53,613 nt of DNA from Oscillospiraceae bacterium (GCA_017468865.1 JAFUHM010000080.1:1-53613), one strand, 5' to 3'; shown: positions 24,431 through 34,266, counted from the stretch's first letter. Notes: generated by a model not told the origin, from the letters alone. Translations and numbers: made by a program.

Positions 24431-27124
24431 TTAGTCGGGACGATACTCCTCGATCATATATGCCTCGAAGATATCGCCTTCCTTGATATCGTTGAACTTT
24501 TCAAGCGTGATACCGCACTCGTAGCCCTCATTGACTTCCTTCACGTCATCCTTGAAGCGCTTGAGTGAAGACATCTTATCCTCGGCTATAACTATGCCGT
24601 CACGGACTACTCTGATCTGGCAGTTTCTGGACACCTTGCCGTTGAGGATATAGGAACCTGCAACAAGTCCCACGCTGGAGATCTTGTACACCTGTCTTAC
24701 CTCTATGCGGCCCCACTGTACCTCACGGAACTTGGGTGCGAGCATACCCTTCATGGCAGTGCCTATCTCTTCGATAGCATCGTAGATTATGCGGTAAAGC
24801 CTGATATCCACGCCGTCTCTCTCCGCATTCTCCTGTGCCACAGGATCGGGACGCACGTTAAATCCTACGATGATCGCATTGGATGCGCTCGCAAGCATTA
24901 CGTCGCCCTCGGACACGGCACCTACCGCACCGTGGATGACTCTTATGCGCACCTCATCATTGGAGAGCTTTTCGAGGGACTGCTTCACAGCCTCGACAGA
25001 GCCCTGAACGTCAGCCTTGACGATGATGGGAAGCTCCTTGATCTCGCCCTGTTCGATCTGGCTGAACAGATTGTCAAGAGTTACCTTCTGGTACTGCTTG
25101 AACTGCTCCTGCTTAGCCTCATGCTTACGCTGCTCCACAAGCTCCCTTGCAAGGCGCTCGTCTTCAACCGCATTGAACGTATCACCTGCGGAAGGCACCT
25201 CAGCAAGACCCGTGATCTCAACAGGATAGGAAGGACCTGCCGCCGTAACGACTTCGCCCTTGTCATTCGTCATCACTCTGACACGGCCGACAGCAGTACC
25301 TGCGATGAGGATGTCGCCCGTATGGAGAGTACCGTTCTGCACGAGAAGTGTGGCGATAGGACCTCTTCCCTTGTCAAGTCTTGCCTCTATGACAGTACCC
25401 TTTGCAAGACGGTCGGGATTTGCGTGGAGCTGTGCTATCTCAGCCACGAGCAGTACATTCTCAAGAAGGTCGTCTATGCCGTCGCCTGTCTTTGCGGAAA
25501 CAGGAACGCATATCACATCGCCGCCCCACTCCTCGCATACAAGGCCGTATTCGGTGAGCTGCTGCTTTACATGATCGGGATTAGCCTCGGGCTTGTCCAT
25601 CTTGTTTATGGCAACGATAATGGAAACTCCCGCAGCCTTCGCATGGTTTATCGCCTCAACGGTCTGGGGCATGATGCCGTCGTCCGCAGCTACCACAAGT
25701 ATGGCGATATCCGTTACCTGCGCACCTCTTGCACGCATGGAAGTGAATGCCTCATGTCCGGGAGTATCGAGGAAAGTGATGTCCTTTCCACGGCAGTTGA
25801 CACGGTACGCACCGATATGCTGAGTGATGCCGCCCGCCTCGGAAGCCGTCACATGGGCATTTCTGATCTTGTCGAGAAGTGAAGTCTTACCGTGATCGAC
25901 GTGACCCATAACAACAACGACAGGCGCACGCTCAACGCCCTCGCCCTCATCTTCGCTGTCATCTATAAGGCGTTCCTCGATGGTGACTATGACTTCCTTC
26001 TCCACCTTTGCTCCGAGTTCCTCGGCAACAAGCGATGCGGTATCAAAGTCGATGACCTGATTGATGGTACACATCTCTCCGAGACCCATGAGCTTCTTGA
26101 TGACCTCGGTAGCCGTCACTTTCAGGCGTGAAGCCAGTTCGCTCACGACGATCTCATCGGGGATAAGCACCTTCAGCTGCTGCTTTCTCGCACGTTCAAG
26201 CTCAAGTCTGCGCAGCTTCTCAGCCTCCGTCTCACGCTTGCTCGAATACTGCTGATTCTTGCGCTGCTGCGACTTCTGGTTTATCTTCTGCTTCTTTCCG
26301 GAGAAGTTATCCTTATGCTTGCCCTGACCGTTCCTCTGATCCGCCATGTTGTCATAGCGCTCGTTGTACTTGTCCACATCAACGTAGCTGCCTCTTGTGT
26401 CAACAGTGCGTATCTTCTGCTCGACCTTGGCGCCCTCGGCAGAGAAAGTACCCTCTATCTTGGTCTTGTTGGAAGACTTCTCCTCACGGCGTTCTTCCTT
26501 TTTCTTCTTGTCGGTCTTCTCGGTATTCTTCTTCTTCTCGTCGGACTTCTTCATCTGCTCATTGAACTTGTCCACAGCAGAACGGCTGTCCTTCTTCTCG
26601 CCCTTGTCAGCCTTGGAGTTCTTGTTCTCCTCAGCCTTCTGAGCAGGCTTTTCGGTCTTCTCCGGCTTCTCGGGCTTTTCTGCCTTTTCTTCCTTGGGCT
26701 GAGCCTTCGTCTCCTTTTCGGGCTTTTCAGCCTTTGCCTTGGCTTCGGGCTTCTCTGCGGCAGGCTTTTCAGCCGCAGGCTCTGCCTTCTTCTCCACGGC
26801 GGGAGCAGCCTTGGGCTCTGCCTTTTCCTCCTTGGGCTTCTCGGCCTTATCAGCCTTATCGGTCTTCTTGACCTTCTTCTCCTCCTTGGGCTGCGCCTTC
26901 GGCTTGTCAGCCCTCGATGCGAAATAATCATCGAAGGAAGAAACGGAATTTTTCTGTGTCAGCGTTTCAAGGAGGACGTTCAGCTCATCCTCGGTTATGC
27001 TCTGGGAAGGCTTCTTAGTCTCACCTGTCTGCTGCTGTATAGCGTCGATCAGATCCTGAGCAGGAGTGTCAAGCTCCTTGGAAAGATCTGATATCTTAAA
27101 CTTAGTCACTGTCTTTGTACTCAT
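24431..27124 (-). CDS. infB: Translation initiation factor IF-2
   Basis: 897-residue GTPase that places initiator tRNA on the 30S subunit and joins the subunits. An N-terminal IF2_N helix bundle lies at about 1-55. Residues about 75-260 are a very long Lys/Glu/Pro/Ala-rich linker with near-repeats of AEKP and EKPE units. A second IF2_N domain ([21 protein letters not shown]) precedes the G domain: [14 protein letters not shown] (G1), DTPGHEAF (G3), AINKMDKP (G4). Domains II-IV end in [11 protein letters not shown]. It is 5 bases downstream of ylxQ. Confidence 0.97.
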   Translation of the reverse strand: MSTKTVTKFKISDLSKELDTPAQDLIDAIQQQTGETKKPSQSITEDELNVLLETLTQKNSVSSFDDYFASRADKPKAQPKEEKKVKKTDKADKAEKPKEEKAEPKAAPAVEKKAEPAAEKPAAEKPEAKAKAEKPEKETKAQPKEEKAEKPEKPEKTEKPAQKAEENKNSKADKGEKKDSRSAVDKFNEQMKKSDEKKKNTEKTDKKKKEERREEKSSNKTKIEGTFSAEGAKVEQKIRTVDTRGSYVDVDKYNERYDNMADQRNGQGKHKDNFSGKKQKINQKSQQRKNQQYSSKRETEAEKLRRLELERARKQQLKVLIPDEIVVSELASRLKVTATEVIKKLMGLGEMCTINQVIDFDTASLVAEELGAKVEKEVIVTIEERLIDDSEDEGEGVERAPVVVVMGHVDHGKTSLLDKIRNAHVTASEAGGITQHIGAYRVNCRGKDITFLDTPGHEAFTSMRARGAQVTDIAILVVAADDGIMPQTVEAINHAKAAGVSIIVAINKMDKPEANPDHVKQQLTEYGLVCEEWGGDVICVPVSAKTGDGIDDLLENVLLVAEIAQLHANPDRLAKGTVIEARLDKGRGPIATLLVQNGTLHTGDILIAGTAVGRVRVMTNDKGEVVTAAGPSYPVEITGLAEVPSAGDTFNAVEDERLARELVEQRKHEAKQEQFKQYQKVTLDNLFSQIEQGEIKELPIIVKADVQGSVEAVKQSLEKLSNDEVRIRVIHGAVGAVSEGDVMLASASNAIIVGFNVRPDPVAQENAERDGVDIRLYRIIYDAIEEIGTAMKGMLAPKFREVQWGRIEVRQVYKISSVGLVAGSYILNGKVSRNCQIRVVRDGIVIAEDKMSSLKRFKDDVKEVNEGYECGITLEKFNDIKEGDIFEAYMIEEYRPD

Positions 27125-27129
27125 AGGCT

Positions 27130-27471
27130 TTATACCCCCATATCACTGTCAACGATCGGCGAAGTTAACCTGTCTGCGATCGCCCCGGCAAAGCCGTCAT
27201 CACAAACTGCGATAACAGCGCATTTCTTGCCCAGATAAAAATCAAATTCCGCCATTCCGGCATCGGTGCGCATCACAGGCACCTCCGCCCTATCAGCAAA
27301 GAACCTGATCTCCTTTTCCGTCTTTACTGATGCGTCCTCAGAAAGCAAGACAAGCTTAGCCTTGCCTTCGGCTATGCTATCCTTTGTGCTGTCAAACCCA
27401 AAGGCGAGCCGCCCCGCTCGTCTGCAAACGGTAAGCGATCCGAATAATCTTTCATTCGACTTCTTTTTCAA
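27130..27471 (-). CDS. ylxQ: YlxQ-type L7Ae-family RNA-binding protein
   Basis: 113 residues from a TTG start at 27471. GGAGG lies 6 bases before it, and no in-frame ATG exists near the conserved N-terminus, which reads [24 protein letters not shown]. It shows the L7Ae/L30e fold pattern, with [30 protein letters not shown] in pieces and a VPVMR turn. It is the usual partner between rnpM and infB. The start lies 20 bases inside rnpM, so translation is probably coupled. It presumably binds structured RNA; the precise target is unknown. Confidence 0.85.
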   Translation of the reverse strand: MKKKSNERLFGSLTVCRRAGRLAFGFDSTKDSIAEGKAKLVLLSEDASVKTEKEIRFFADRAEVPVMRTDAGMAEFDFYLGKKCAVIAVCDDGFAGAIADRLTSPIVDSDMGV

Positions 27472-27718
27472 GCTCCGCCTCCATCGCCTCGTATACGTCA
27501 AGGTCTATCCTGCATTTGAAGCTGCGTTCGAGCCTTCCCGCCTTCCGTGCCTTTCTCAGGCACTCGGGGTCACGGCAGATATATGCGCCCCTGCCGTTCT
27601 TCTTCCCTGTCAGATCCACGGATATCTCCCCTTCGGGAGACTTCACCACCCTGACAAGTTCTTTCTTGGGCTTTTCACTGTTGCAGCCCACGCAGGTCCT
27701 CATCGGTATATTCTTCAT
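27452..27718 (-). CDS. rnpM: YlxR/RnpM RNA-binding protein
   Basis: 88 residues of the DUF448 family: MKNIPMRTCVGCNSEKPKKEL, RVVKSPEGEISVD, NGRGAYICRDPECLRKARK. The RTCVGC and GRGAYIC motifs are diagnostic. In B. subtilis the protein binds RNase P RNA and modulates its activity. The ATG at 27718 has GAGGAT. It lies between nusA (10 bases away) and ylxQ. Confidence 0.92.
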   Translation of the reverse strand: MKNIPMRTCVGCNSEKPKKELVRVVKSPEGEISVDLTGKKNGRGAYICRDPECLRKARKAGRLERSFKCRIDLDVYEAMEAELEKEVE

Positions 27719-27728
27719 ATCATTATCC

Positions 27729-28790
27729 TCAAAGAGGTTTAATATCTATCTTAAATCCTGTAAGCTTAGCCGCCAGCTTTGCATTCTGTCCCCTGTTGCC
27801 TATGGCAAGGGAGAGCTGATTTGCAGGCACATATGCGGTACATTCCTTTTCGTTCTCCTCGCTCAGCTCGACTCTCTCGACATCGGCGGGAGCAAGGGAC
27901 TTGGAGATATATGCAGTAGGATCGTCACTGTAAAGGATAAGGTCTATCTTCTCCCCGTTTATCTCCTTCATCACGTTCTCTATACGGGAACGCCTGGGGC
28001 CTATGCAGGCACCTATGCAGTCAACGTCGGGATTTAAGGATCTGACTGCGACCTTCGCCCTTGAACCGGGCTCACGGGCGATGCCCATGATCTCGACAGT
28101 GCCGTCAGCTATCTCGGGCACTTCCCTCTCCAGGAGCCTGCGAAGAAATCCGTTGTAGGTACGGGAGATCTTGACGGTCGGCTTGCGCTCGAGGTTGCGC
28201 AGTTCCACAATGTATACGTTTATGACATCCCCTGCCTCAAGTGTCTCTCCGGGGATCTGGTCATTCTTCGAGAGGAAGAGTTCATGTGAGCCGACCTTGA
28301 CCATAGCATTGCCCGAACCGGGTTCTACTCTGACAACGGTGCCGGAGGAGATATTCTCCACCTTGCCCTCGTATTCGGCAATGAGCTTCTCCTTCTCATA
28401 TTCCTTGATGTCATGCCTTACGGACTGCTTCGCATAGGTAGCCGCAACTCTCGCAAAGAGGTCGGGCTTTATGGGCCAGTGTACCACATCTCCCTCAAGG
28501 CATCCCGGGAAGAGCGTCCTCGCCTCATCTATGTTGACCTCATTGAAATATGTAGGCTCATCCGCCACGACAGTCCTGAGAAGAGCAACTTCCAGCTTCT
28601 CCTTTTCGGGATCGATGATGACGGAGAAGTCCTCCTCATCACAGTCGGGATATTCCTTTGTAGCCGCCTTGTGTATCGCCTGAGCGATCTTATCCGCAAG
28701 ATCCTTGACGGACATATTCTGCTCTTCTGCCAGTTCCCTGAGTACAGCGAAAATGTCTTCACGCTGCTCTGTCTTCTTACCGCGTTTCAT
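27729..28790 (-). CDS. nusA: Transcription termination/antitermination factor NusA
   Basis: 353 residues. The N-terminal polymerase-binding domain is followed by an S1 domain (EGKVENISSGTVVRVEPGSGN in pieces) and two KH domains, including GACIGPRRSRIENVMKEING and AIGNRGQNAKLAAKLTG at the end. It lacks the extra acidic repeats of E. coli NusA, as usual in Firmicutes. It regulates pausing and termination by RNA polymerase. It follows rimP by 88 bases. Confidence 0.95.
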   Translation of the reverse strand: MKRGKKTEQREDIFAVLRELAEEQNMSVKDLADKIAQAIHKAATKEYPDCDEEDFSVIIDPEKEKLEVALLRTVVADEPTYFNEVNIDEARTLFPGCLEGDVVHWPIKPDLFARVAATYAKQSVRHDIKEYEKEKLIAEYEGKVENISSGTVVRVEPGSGNAMVKVGSHELFLSKNDQIPGETLEAGDVINVYIVELRNLERKPTVKISRTYNGFLRRLLEREVPEIADGTVEIMGIAREPGSRAKVAVRSLNPDVDCIGACIGPRRSRIENVMKEINGEKIDLILYSDDPTAYISKSLAPADVERVELSEENEKECTAYVPANQLSLAIGNRGQNAKLAAKLTGFKIDIKPL

Positions 28791-28878
28791 TTTTTCTGAT
28801 CGACTCCCTTTTCGTCATGATATTGTTCATTAAGATCTTGCTCTGTGCAGGCCTGACCGTGAGGCTCGCATCATGTGA

Positions 28879-29373
28879 CTATTCTTCATCATCCGTGTCT
28901 TCGTCATCATACAGGCGTATGAATGCCGTTTCGGATGTATCTATCGTGACAATGCCCTGTTCCGTCTCCGCCGTGAGCACGCCGTCCTCGTATCCTCGGA
29001 TAATGGCGATGAACTCCTTAACACCGTCATGTTCCCTTATGTAGCGGACACGCACGGGACAGTCCATGAACTGCTCGAAATGTTCCTGCCTGCGAAGTTC
29101 TCTCCCAAGTCCGGGGGAACCCACTTCCAGGATATACTGTTCTTCAATGGGATCAGCCTCATCAAGCGCCTTCGACAGGGGTCTTGTCATATTCTCGCAG
29201 TCATCCATGTCTACCGCTCTGTCCTCACGCTCGATGAGCACACGAAGGTATCTGAGCGCACCTTCCTTCTCAAAGGTAATGTCCCATATGGTAAGCCCCA
29301 GTCCGTCTGCGATGGGTCTTGCCAGATCATATACGATGCGGACGGTGTTACCGCCCTTTTTAGCCTTTGGCAA
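28879..29373 (-). CDS. rimP: Ribosome maturation factor RimP
   Basis: 164 residues. YDLARPIADGLGLTIWDITFEKEG, VLIEREDRAVDMDDCENMTRPLS and YILEVGSPGLGRELR (in pieces) are the RimP family signatures. It is needed for 30S assembly. The start is probably a TTG at 29373 (MPKAKKGGNTVRIVYD), with GGAGG 7 bases upstream. Another TTG at 29391 lies upstream of that box. First gene of the translation operon behind a strong promoter (29447-29475). Confidence 0.9.
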   Translation of the reverse strand: MPKAKKGGNTVRIVYDLARPIADGLGLTIWDITFEKEGALRYLRVLIEREDRAVDMDDCENMTRPLSKALDEADPIEEQYILEVGSPGLGRELRRQEHFEQFMDCPVRVRYIREHDGVKEFIAIIRGYEDGVLTAETEQGIVTIDTSETAFIRLYDDEDTDDEE

Positions 29374-29396
29374 ACCGATACCTCCAATCAAACGAC

Positions 29397-29421
29397 AAAG
29401 ACCGGATCACTCCGGTCTTTG
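29397..29421 (-). promoter_or_regulatory. Hairpin in the rimP operon leader
   Basis: CAAAGACCGGA and TCCGGTCTTTG form a perfect 11-bp stem with a 4-base loop. It lies between the promoter and the rimP ribosome binding site. There is no U-tract on either side, so a leader role (RNA stability or attenuation) is more likely than termination. Confidence 0.6.
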
Positions 29422-29446
29422 CTCATCCCTTTCTTTTTCTCTGTAC

Positions 29447-29475
29447 ATTATACCACTTTTCATCTTCAAAGTCAA
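29447..29475 (-). promoter_or_regulatory. Promoter of the rimP-nusA-infB-gltX operon
   Basis: TTGACT (29475-29470), 17 bases, TATAAT (29452-29447) on the minus strand. It could drive ten genes down to gltX. Confidence 0.85.
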
Positions 29476-29556
29476 GCGGAAATGAAACCTTGGCAGCAAA
29501 ATTGTATATTTGTACAAGTCTGACTATCTTTGCCCCTCAGATTTGTGCAACTTTTA

Positions 29557-31422
29557 TCATTCCAATTGTCTTTCATGAACCACATTATCAGGGCGTCTGA
29601 TACCCAGCGATTCGAGATAGGTGAGTGTCTCCGTGCAGTACTCACTGATCTGTATCCCATCGCTCCATAAACTGGTCACCAGACGGTAGGTTTTCACATT
29701 TTCATTCAGATACTGCTCGTCTGTCATATTCATTATGTCATTCTCATAATGCTTCACCAGCTTGTCCGCAAAATCACGGGGAAGAGAATCTATACTTGCT
29801 TTATAGACACCTTCGGGATCGCCGTTGTTGTATGTCTCATAGTGTACCCATTTTTCCACCAGATAACAACTCTGTCCCGATCCCTTCTGTGCATTGCGCC
29901 GCATATCCTTCAGGAATTCCTTTGCCCTTGTAACGTTTGCCATCCTCATATCGGGCTTGGCATCAAGGACAGCGAGTCTGCTGTAAAGCCGTTCGGTCAT
30001 GCGGTATTCACGAAGTATCCAGTTGCCGCTCTTCATCTTGTAGAGTATCCTGAAGTTATGCACCTCTCCGTGGTCGGTATCTCTCCCGTAGATATAATTC
30101 CTGTCTGCCATTTCACGGTGAAGCTCGGTGAGAAGCTCTATATCATCCCTGTCCTTTATGCAGGTGATATTGCTGAGGGGTTCGCTGTAGAACATCCCTC
30201 CGAAGCCGCATTCGTCATAGCCTCCCTTGCCTGTATAGCTGATATATGCACAGCTGACCGAATTAGCCGAAGGCACACGGCTTGCTGCGCCGAATGATTC
30301 GGTGGCGTGTATGACAAAGATCATCACAAAGCAGCTTACCGATGTGATAAGATATCTGCCAACACTTTTGCCGAAGTTCTTGAATCCCCTGTTCTTTATC
30401 ACGGAAGTCACAAAATAGAACAGAGCCGTCACAATGATTGCAGGAACGAAAAGATCGTCATCCATCATAAGGAACAGGAATATGAGCGTAACGAGGGAAA
30501 GCGTCATGATGACATGATAGAACAACTCAAACACGATGGGTTTGCCCGTATCCTCAGCCTTGCGCCTTCTGTACGCAAGGAATGCGATCAGACCGAAGAT
30601 GAGCGCCACAGCGACAGTAATTACTATCCAGAGCCCGAGCCCGATAAAAGCCGGCTCATCTTCCAGTAACGGGACCGTATATATCAGTGCACCGAGCGGC
30701 GATGTGAAGGGCAGGACGAACTGAAGATAATGATCCCATACAAGTCCTCTGACCTCCGATGTCAGAGCGCCCGTGATGACTGCGGCAGCCCCGGGTATGA
30801 GGCAGTTGAGGAGAAGAGTGTAGACTATCGTCTCGAGCAGAGAGCCGCAGCAGCTCATGACCAGCACGGTCAGCATATAATACAGCAGCATCATCACATA
30901 CACTACGAGCATCGCCCTTGCCAGATAAGGAGCCACTTCAACGAATATGTGTATCGTCTCTGTCCAGCCTTCCCTGTATATCACCCTGCCGTCGCAGGTG
31001 ATATGCCCAAGAAGGACGATGGCCCAGGAAACCAGCATTGAAAGGGTAAACGGCGCCATATAGTGGCAGAGCCCTGCAAGCAGGTCGGACACAAATCTCT
31101 GGGGAGCGCTCATGGGAAGGGAGAGCCTTGTATCCACCTCCGTCCTTTTGAACAGGTAGGGCATGGAGTTGATGGCGCAGAACATACCGCTGAGGAGTGC
31201 TACTATAGTCGATATCGCACCGATAAACGCATATGCTTCCACCTCATCGTAGTCCATCCCGAGCCAGCATCTGACCATAGCGATGCACAGCACCATAGGC
31301 ACGCCCGCCATATGCAGCACCGTCAGCACTATCAGTGACTTCTTCTGTTTCAAAAGCTCCATCTTTCCGTTATGGAGCATCTCACGGCTGAAAAATCCGT
31401 TCTTTACCGCTGTATCGCTCAT
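29557..31422 (-). CDS. Large ABC transporter membrane protein, Ytr-type locus
   Basis: 621-residue polytopic membrane protein. About six hydrophobic segments lie in the N-terminal half (for example LIVLTVLHMAGVPMVLCIAMV, AFIGAISTIVALLSGMF, LVSWAIVLLGHI) and three near 270-370. A soluble domain of about 200 residues ends the protein (ICNVNREWLLL-type motifs absent; contains YRMTERLYSRLAVLD). ABC-2 permease character is inferred from the partner ATPase, whose stop overlaps this ATG (ATGA). With the GntR regulator upstream it resembles ytr operons, which respond to cell-wall antibiotics. The substrate is unknown. Confidence 0.78.
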   Translation of the reverse strand: MSDTAVKNGFFSREMLHNGKMELLKQKKSLIVLTVLHMAGVPMVLCIAMVRCWLGMDYDEVEAYAFIGAISTIVALLSGMFCAINSMPYLFKRTEVDTRLSLPMSAPQRFVSDLLAGLCHYMAPFTLSMLVSWAIVLLGHITCDGRVIYREGWTETIHIFVEVAPYLARAMLVVYVMMLLYYMLTVLVMSCCGSLLETIVYTLLLNCLIPGAAAVITGALTSEVRGLVWDHYLQFVLPFTSPLGALIYTVPLLEDEPAFIGLGLWIVITVAVALIFGLIAFLAYRRRKAEDTGKPIVFELFYHVIMTLSLVTLIFLFLMMDDDLFVPAIIVTALFYFVTSVIKNRGFKNFGKSVGRYLITSVSCFVMIFVIHATESFGAASRVPSANSVSCAYISYTGKGGYDECGFGGMFYSEPLSNITCIKDRDDIELLTELHREMADRNYIYGRDTDHGEVHNFRILYKMKSGNWILREYRMTERLYSRLAVLDAKPDMRMANVTRAKEFLKDMRRNAQKGSGQSCYLVEKWVHYETYNNGDPEGVYKASIDSLPRDFADKLVKHYENDIMNMTDEQYLNENVKTYRLVTSLWSDGIQISEYCTETLTYLESLGIRRPDNVVHERQLE

Positions 31423-32351
31423 GCCCTCACCCCCTTATCCTGTACACCCGCAGTACTTTTAAGCCCCGACGAATCATATCCGAGCCCCTCCATCTCATAG
31501 ATGAAGATCTCCTCAAGCGTCATGGGTATCACATCAAGAAATGCCGTCGGCTTGTCAGCAAACATATCCCTTATCTCATCCTCTGTACCCTTTACTATAA
31601 AGTAGTGGACAGAACCGTTCCTGTCATGATGCAGCAGACGCTCGCTGTCGAAGCTTTCCAACGAGATCTCTTCGGTGAATGCCGCCTGCACCTTATGCAC
31701 ATTGCCCTTGACAGAGTCCAGATCTCTCGCAAATACTATCTTCCCCTGATGTATCAGCGCAACGCTGTCGCAGACCTCATTTATCTCGTTGAGATTATGG
31801 GAAGAGATCACGGTGGTAAGCTTCCTGTCCATCATCGCATCCACCAGCATACGTCTGACTATGATGCGCATAGTGGGGTCAAGCCCGTCGAATGCCTCAT
31901 CCAGCAGCAGATAATCCGTACCCGCAGCCAGTCCCGTGATGACCACCGCCTGACGCTTCATTCCCTTTGAGAAGGTGTCCAGCTTCTTGTCAAGAGGCAG
32001 AGCCACCGTCTTCGCCAGCCCGTCGAACACCTCATCGGAAAACTTCGGGTAAAACCCCTTGTAATAGTCTTTGAGTCCCTTCAGCGTGAACTGTCCGAAC
32101 TGCACCGTCTCATCATTGATGAAGAACACCCTTTGCTTTACCTCTGGATTGTCAAAGACAGACACACCGTCTATCAGCACATCCCCCTGATCCGGCTCAT
32201 ACACGCCGCAGAGAAGTCTGAGGATGGTGGACTTGCCTGCGCCGTTCGAGCCGAGAAGCCCGTATGCCGTCCCCTCTCCGATGGTGAGATCCACCCCGTT
32301 CAGGGCAGCCATATCACCGAACATTTTCCATGTTCCCTTTAGCTCAATCAT
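31419..32351 (-). CDS. ABC transporter ATP-binding protein, Ytr-type locus
   Basis: 310 residues. Walker A GSNGAGKST, signature FSKGMKRQAV, Walker B YLLLDEAFDGLD and the H-loop VISSHNL are intact. The C-terminal third (from about 205) is the extension typical of YtrB/CcmA-like ATPases. It starts on the stop codon of the GntR gene (TAATG) with GGGGGT upstream and overlaps the permease gene at its end. The three genes therefore form one tightly coupled unit. Confidence 0.92.
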   Translation of the reverse strand: MIELKGTWKMFGDMAALNGVDLTIGEGTAYGLLGSNGAGKSTILRLLCGVYEPDQGDVLIDGVSVFDNPEVKQRVFFINDETVQFGQFTLKGLKDYYKGFYPKFSDEVFDGLAKTVALPLDKKLDTFSKGMKRQAVVITGLAAGTDYLLLDEAFDGLDPTMRIIVRRMLVDAMMDRKLTTVISSHNLNEINEVCDSVALIHQGKIVFARDLDSVKGNVHKVQAAFTEEISLESFDSERLLHHDRNGSVHYFIVKGTEDEIRDMFADKPTAFLDVIPMTLEEIFIYEMEGLGYDSSGLKSTAGVQDKGVRA

Positions 32352-32704
32352 TATTCTACCCCCATATCATCGATTATCCCCACAAGATCGCCGCGGCTGA
32401 GACCTTTGTCCCGTGCTGTTCCCACAGCACTGCGGAATTCCTCTGCCGCATTGATCTTTATAATGCTCAGATCATCCGCAAGGAACGTCCCTCTTCCTGG
32501 CACAGAATAGATCAGTCCGTCCTTTTCAAGCATGAGATATGCCTTGGATACAGTATTGGGATTGACTCCCAGCTCCTTGGCAAGTTCTCTCACCGACGGG
32601 ATCCTGTCTCCTGCGGAAAGTATCCCCCGTCCTGCCAGCCCCGATATCTTTGTGTAGAGCTGTTCATATATGGGGACTCTGCTTTGAAGATCAATACCGA
32701 ACAT
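32351..32704 (-). CDS. GntR family transcriptional regulator, YtrA type
   Basis: 117 residues: a winged-helix GntR domain (YEQLYTKISGLAGRGILSAGDRIPSVRELAKELG and NPNTVSKAYLMLEKDGL, seen in pieces), then a short C-terminal dimerisation tail. The short effector region marks the YtrA subfamily. These repressors control their own ABC transporter genes, as the operon layout here suggests. The ATG at 32704 has AGGAGGA. A perfect 6-7-6 palindrome just downstream of the -10 box (32728-32746) is the likely operator. Confidence 0.93.
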   Translation of the reverse strand: MFGIDLQSRVPIYEQLYTKISGLAGRGILSAGDRIPSVRELAKELGVNPNTVSKAYLMLEKDGLIYSVPGRGTFLADDLSIIKINAAEEFRSAVGTARDKGLSRGDLVGIIDDMGVE

Positions 32705-32727
32705 AGCTTGTCCTCCTTGTCATAACT

Positions 32728-32746
32728 GTACTACAACTGATAGTAC
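32728..32746. promoter_or_regulatory. Probable YtrA-type operator
   Basis: GTACTA and TAGTAC are perfect inverted arms around a 7-base centre, placed at the predicted transcription start of the GntR-ABC operon. Binding there would block initiation. The regulator link is inferred from position. Confidence 0.65.
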
Positions 32747-32747
32747 A

Positions 32748-32775
32748 ATTATAACACATAATACAGAAAAGTCAA
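32748..32775 (-). promoter_or_regulatory. Promoter of the GntR-ABC operon
   Basis: TTGACT (32775-32770), 16 bases, TATAAT (32753-32748) on the minus strand, adjacent to the palindrome. Confidence 0.8.
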
Positions 32776-32842
32776 GTGGTCATATCCAAGAAATATGCAC
32801 AAATTTCACAGTAGTTTTTGTGTATTTTTATCAAATGTGCGC

Positions 32843-32871
32843 TTGCAAAAAGATCTTTATAATGTTATAAT
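32843..32871 (+). promoter_or_regulatory. Promoter of the antiporter gene
   Basis: TTGCAA (32843-32848), 17 bases, TATAAT (32866-32871). It diverges from the GntR promoter about 70 bases away. Confidence 0.75.
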
Positions 32872-32907
32872 GATTTAGCAGAACAAATGAGATAAGGAAG
32901 GTATAAT

Positions 32908-34086
32908 ATGGATCGAATAGGTTTTTTCCGTGACCTTGCCGTTATAATAGTATCGGCTAAACTGTTCGGACTTCTCGCACAGAAGCTCAAAGCGCCGCAG
33001 GTAGTGGGCGAGATCATAGCAGGTCTTATCGTGGGGCCTTGTCTGCTGAATATCGTGGGTCAGTCGGATTATCTGTCGCTCATTGCGGAGATAGGCGTGG
33101 TGATGCTGATGTTCTCCGCAGGCCTTGAGACAAATATGAAGGATCTGCTGAAGACAGGGCCAAAGGCGCTGCTGACCGCCACCGTCGGCGTATTCGTCCC
33201 GCTCATAGGCGGCACTGTGCTGTATCTGCTCTTCTACGGATTTGACGGGTTCGGCACGGATAAGTTTTTCAGGGCGCTTTTCATCGGAACGATCATGACC
33301 GCCACTTCCGTGGGGATAACGGTGCAGACCCTGAAGGAACTGGGGCATCTCAAAGGCGAGATAGGCACACTTATAATGTCCTCCGCCATAATAGATGACA
33401 TCATCGGAATCGTGGTGCTCACCTTTGTCATAGGGCTCCGTTCTCCCGGTACATCTCCCCTGAGGGTAGTGGGACGAGTGACGCTTTTCATTATAATGAG
33501 CATCTGCATCGGATTTATCGCATATTATATCTTCAAATGGATAGACAAGCGTCATCCCCATCAGAGACGTGTCCCCATACTCGGACTTGCACTGTGTATG
33601 TTCCTTGCCTTTGCCGCCGAGGAATTCTTCGGCATAGCCGACATCACAGGCGCATATGTGGCAGGCCTTATCCTCTGCTCCCTCCAGGATTCGGACTACA
33701 TCGCACGCAAGGTGGATATAAACTCCTACATGATATTCGGCCCTGTATTCTTCGCATCCATCGGACTTAAAACAGAGTTCTCGGGATTTGACAGGGAGCT
33801 TGTCCTCTTCTCCGTGGGCTTCGTACTGGTGGCACTCCTCACAAAGGTCATCGGCTGCGGACTTACCGCAAGGCTTCTGGGCGAGAATGCCCGTGACAGC
33901 CTCAAAGTGGGCGTGGGCATGATGACGAGAGGCGAGGTTGCGCTCATCGTCGCACAGAAGGGCTTATCCGTAGGGATGCTCGACTCCAAATACTTCGCCT
34001 GTGTCATCACCCTTATCATAGTATCCAGCATATCCGTGCCGATAATCCTCAAGCAGCTGTACAAACATGAGACACCTGCCGCATAA
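32908..34086 (+). CDS. CPA2-family cation:proton antiporter (Kef/NapA type)
   Basis: 392 residues, about twelve transmembrane segments and almost no soluble tail. VVGEIIAGLIVGPCLLN is the conserved early motif. AEIGVVMLMFSAGLETNM corresponds to the Na+/H+ exchanger segment. SSAIIDDIIGIVVL carries the ion-binding Asp pair expected in electrogenic members, and GMMTRGEVALIVAQ is the conserved late motif. No TrkA-N or TrkA-C domain is fused, so it is not a full KefB/C. The ATG at 32908 has AAGGAAGG. Monocistronic, with its own promoter and terminator. Confidence 0.9.
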   Translation: MDRIGFFRDLAVIIVSAKLFGLLAQKLKAPQVVGEIIAGLIVGPCLLNIVGQSDYLSLIAEIGVVMLMFSAGLETNMKDLLKTGPKALLTATVGVFVPLIGGTVLYLLFYGFDGFGTDKFFRALFIGTIMTATSVGITVQTLKELGHLKGEIGTLIMSSAIIDDIIGIVVLTFVIGLRSPGTSPLRVVGRVTLFIIMSICIGFIAYYIFKWIDKRHPHQRRVPILGLALCMFLAFAAEEFFGIADITGAYVAGLILCSLQDSDYIARKVDINSYMIFGPVFFASIGLKTEFSGFDRELVLFSVGFVLVALLTKVIGCGLTARLLGENARDSLKVGVGMMTRGEVALIVAQKGLSVGMLDSKYFACVITLIIVSSISVPIILKQLYKHETPAA

Positions 34087-34110
34087 GCAGGAACAAGAAT
34101 ACGAACAAAG

Positions 34111-34153
34111 CCATAGTGTTTGTGACCAAAAATCGGAAACACTATGGTTTTTC
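34111..34153 (+). terminator. Terminator after the antiporter gene
   Basis: CCATAGTGTTT (34111-34121) pairs with AAACACTATGG (34137-34147), followed by TTTTTCT. Confidence 0.85.
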
Positions 34154-34155
34154 TA

Positions 34156-34184
34156 TTGACAACCATAAGAAGCTGTGGTATAAT
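34156..34184 (+). promoter_or_regulatory. Promoter of the 163-residue membrane protein gene
   Basis: TTGACA (34156-34161), 17 bases, TATAAT (34179-34184), starting 3 bases after the upstream terminator. Confidence 0.85.
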
Positions 34185-34266
34185 GTAAGCCGTGCGTATC
34201 GGAGCTTATCCGTGCAGAGGATATTGTTCGATTTATGCCGTATAAAAACTTCTGAGGAGTACATCA

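Noticed and set aside
26315..27091. A 258-codon Leu-rich plus-strand frame opposite infB
   Set aside because: It mirrors the Lys/Glu/Ala-rich linker of IF-2; the apparent membrane-like sequence is a by-product of the antisense codons.
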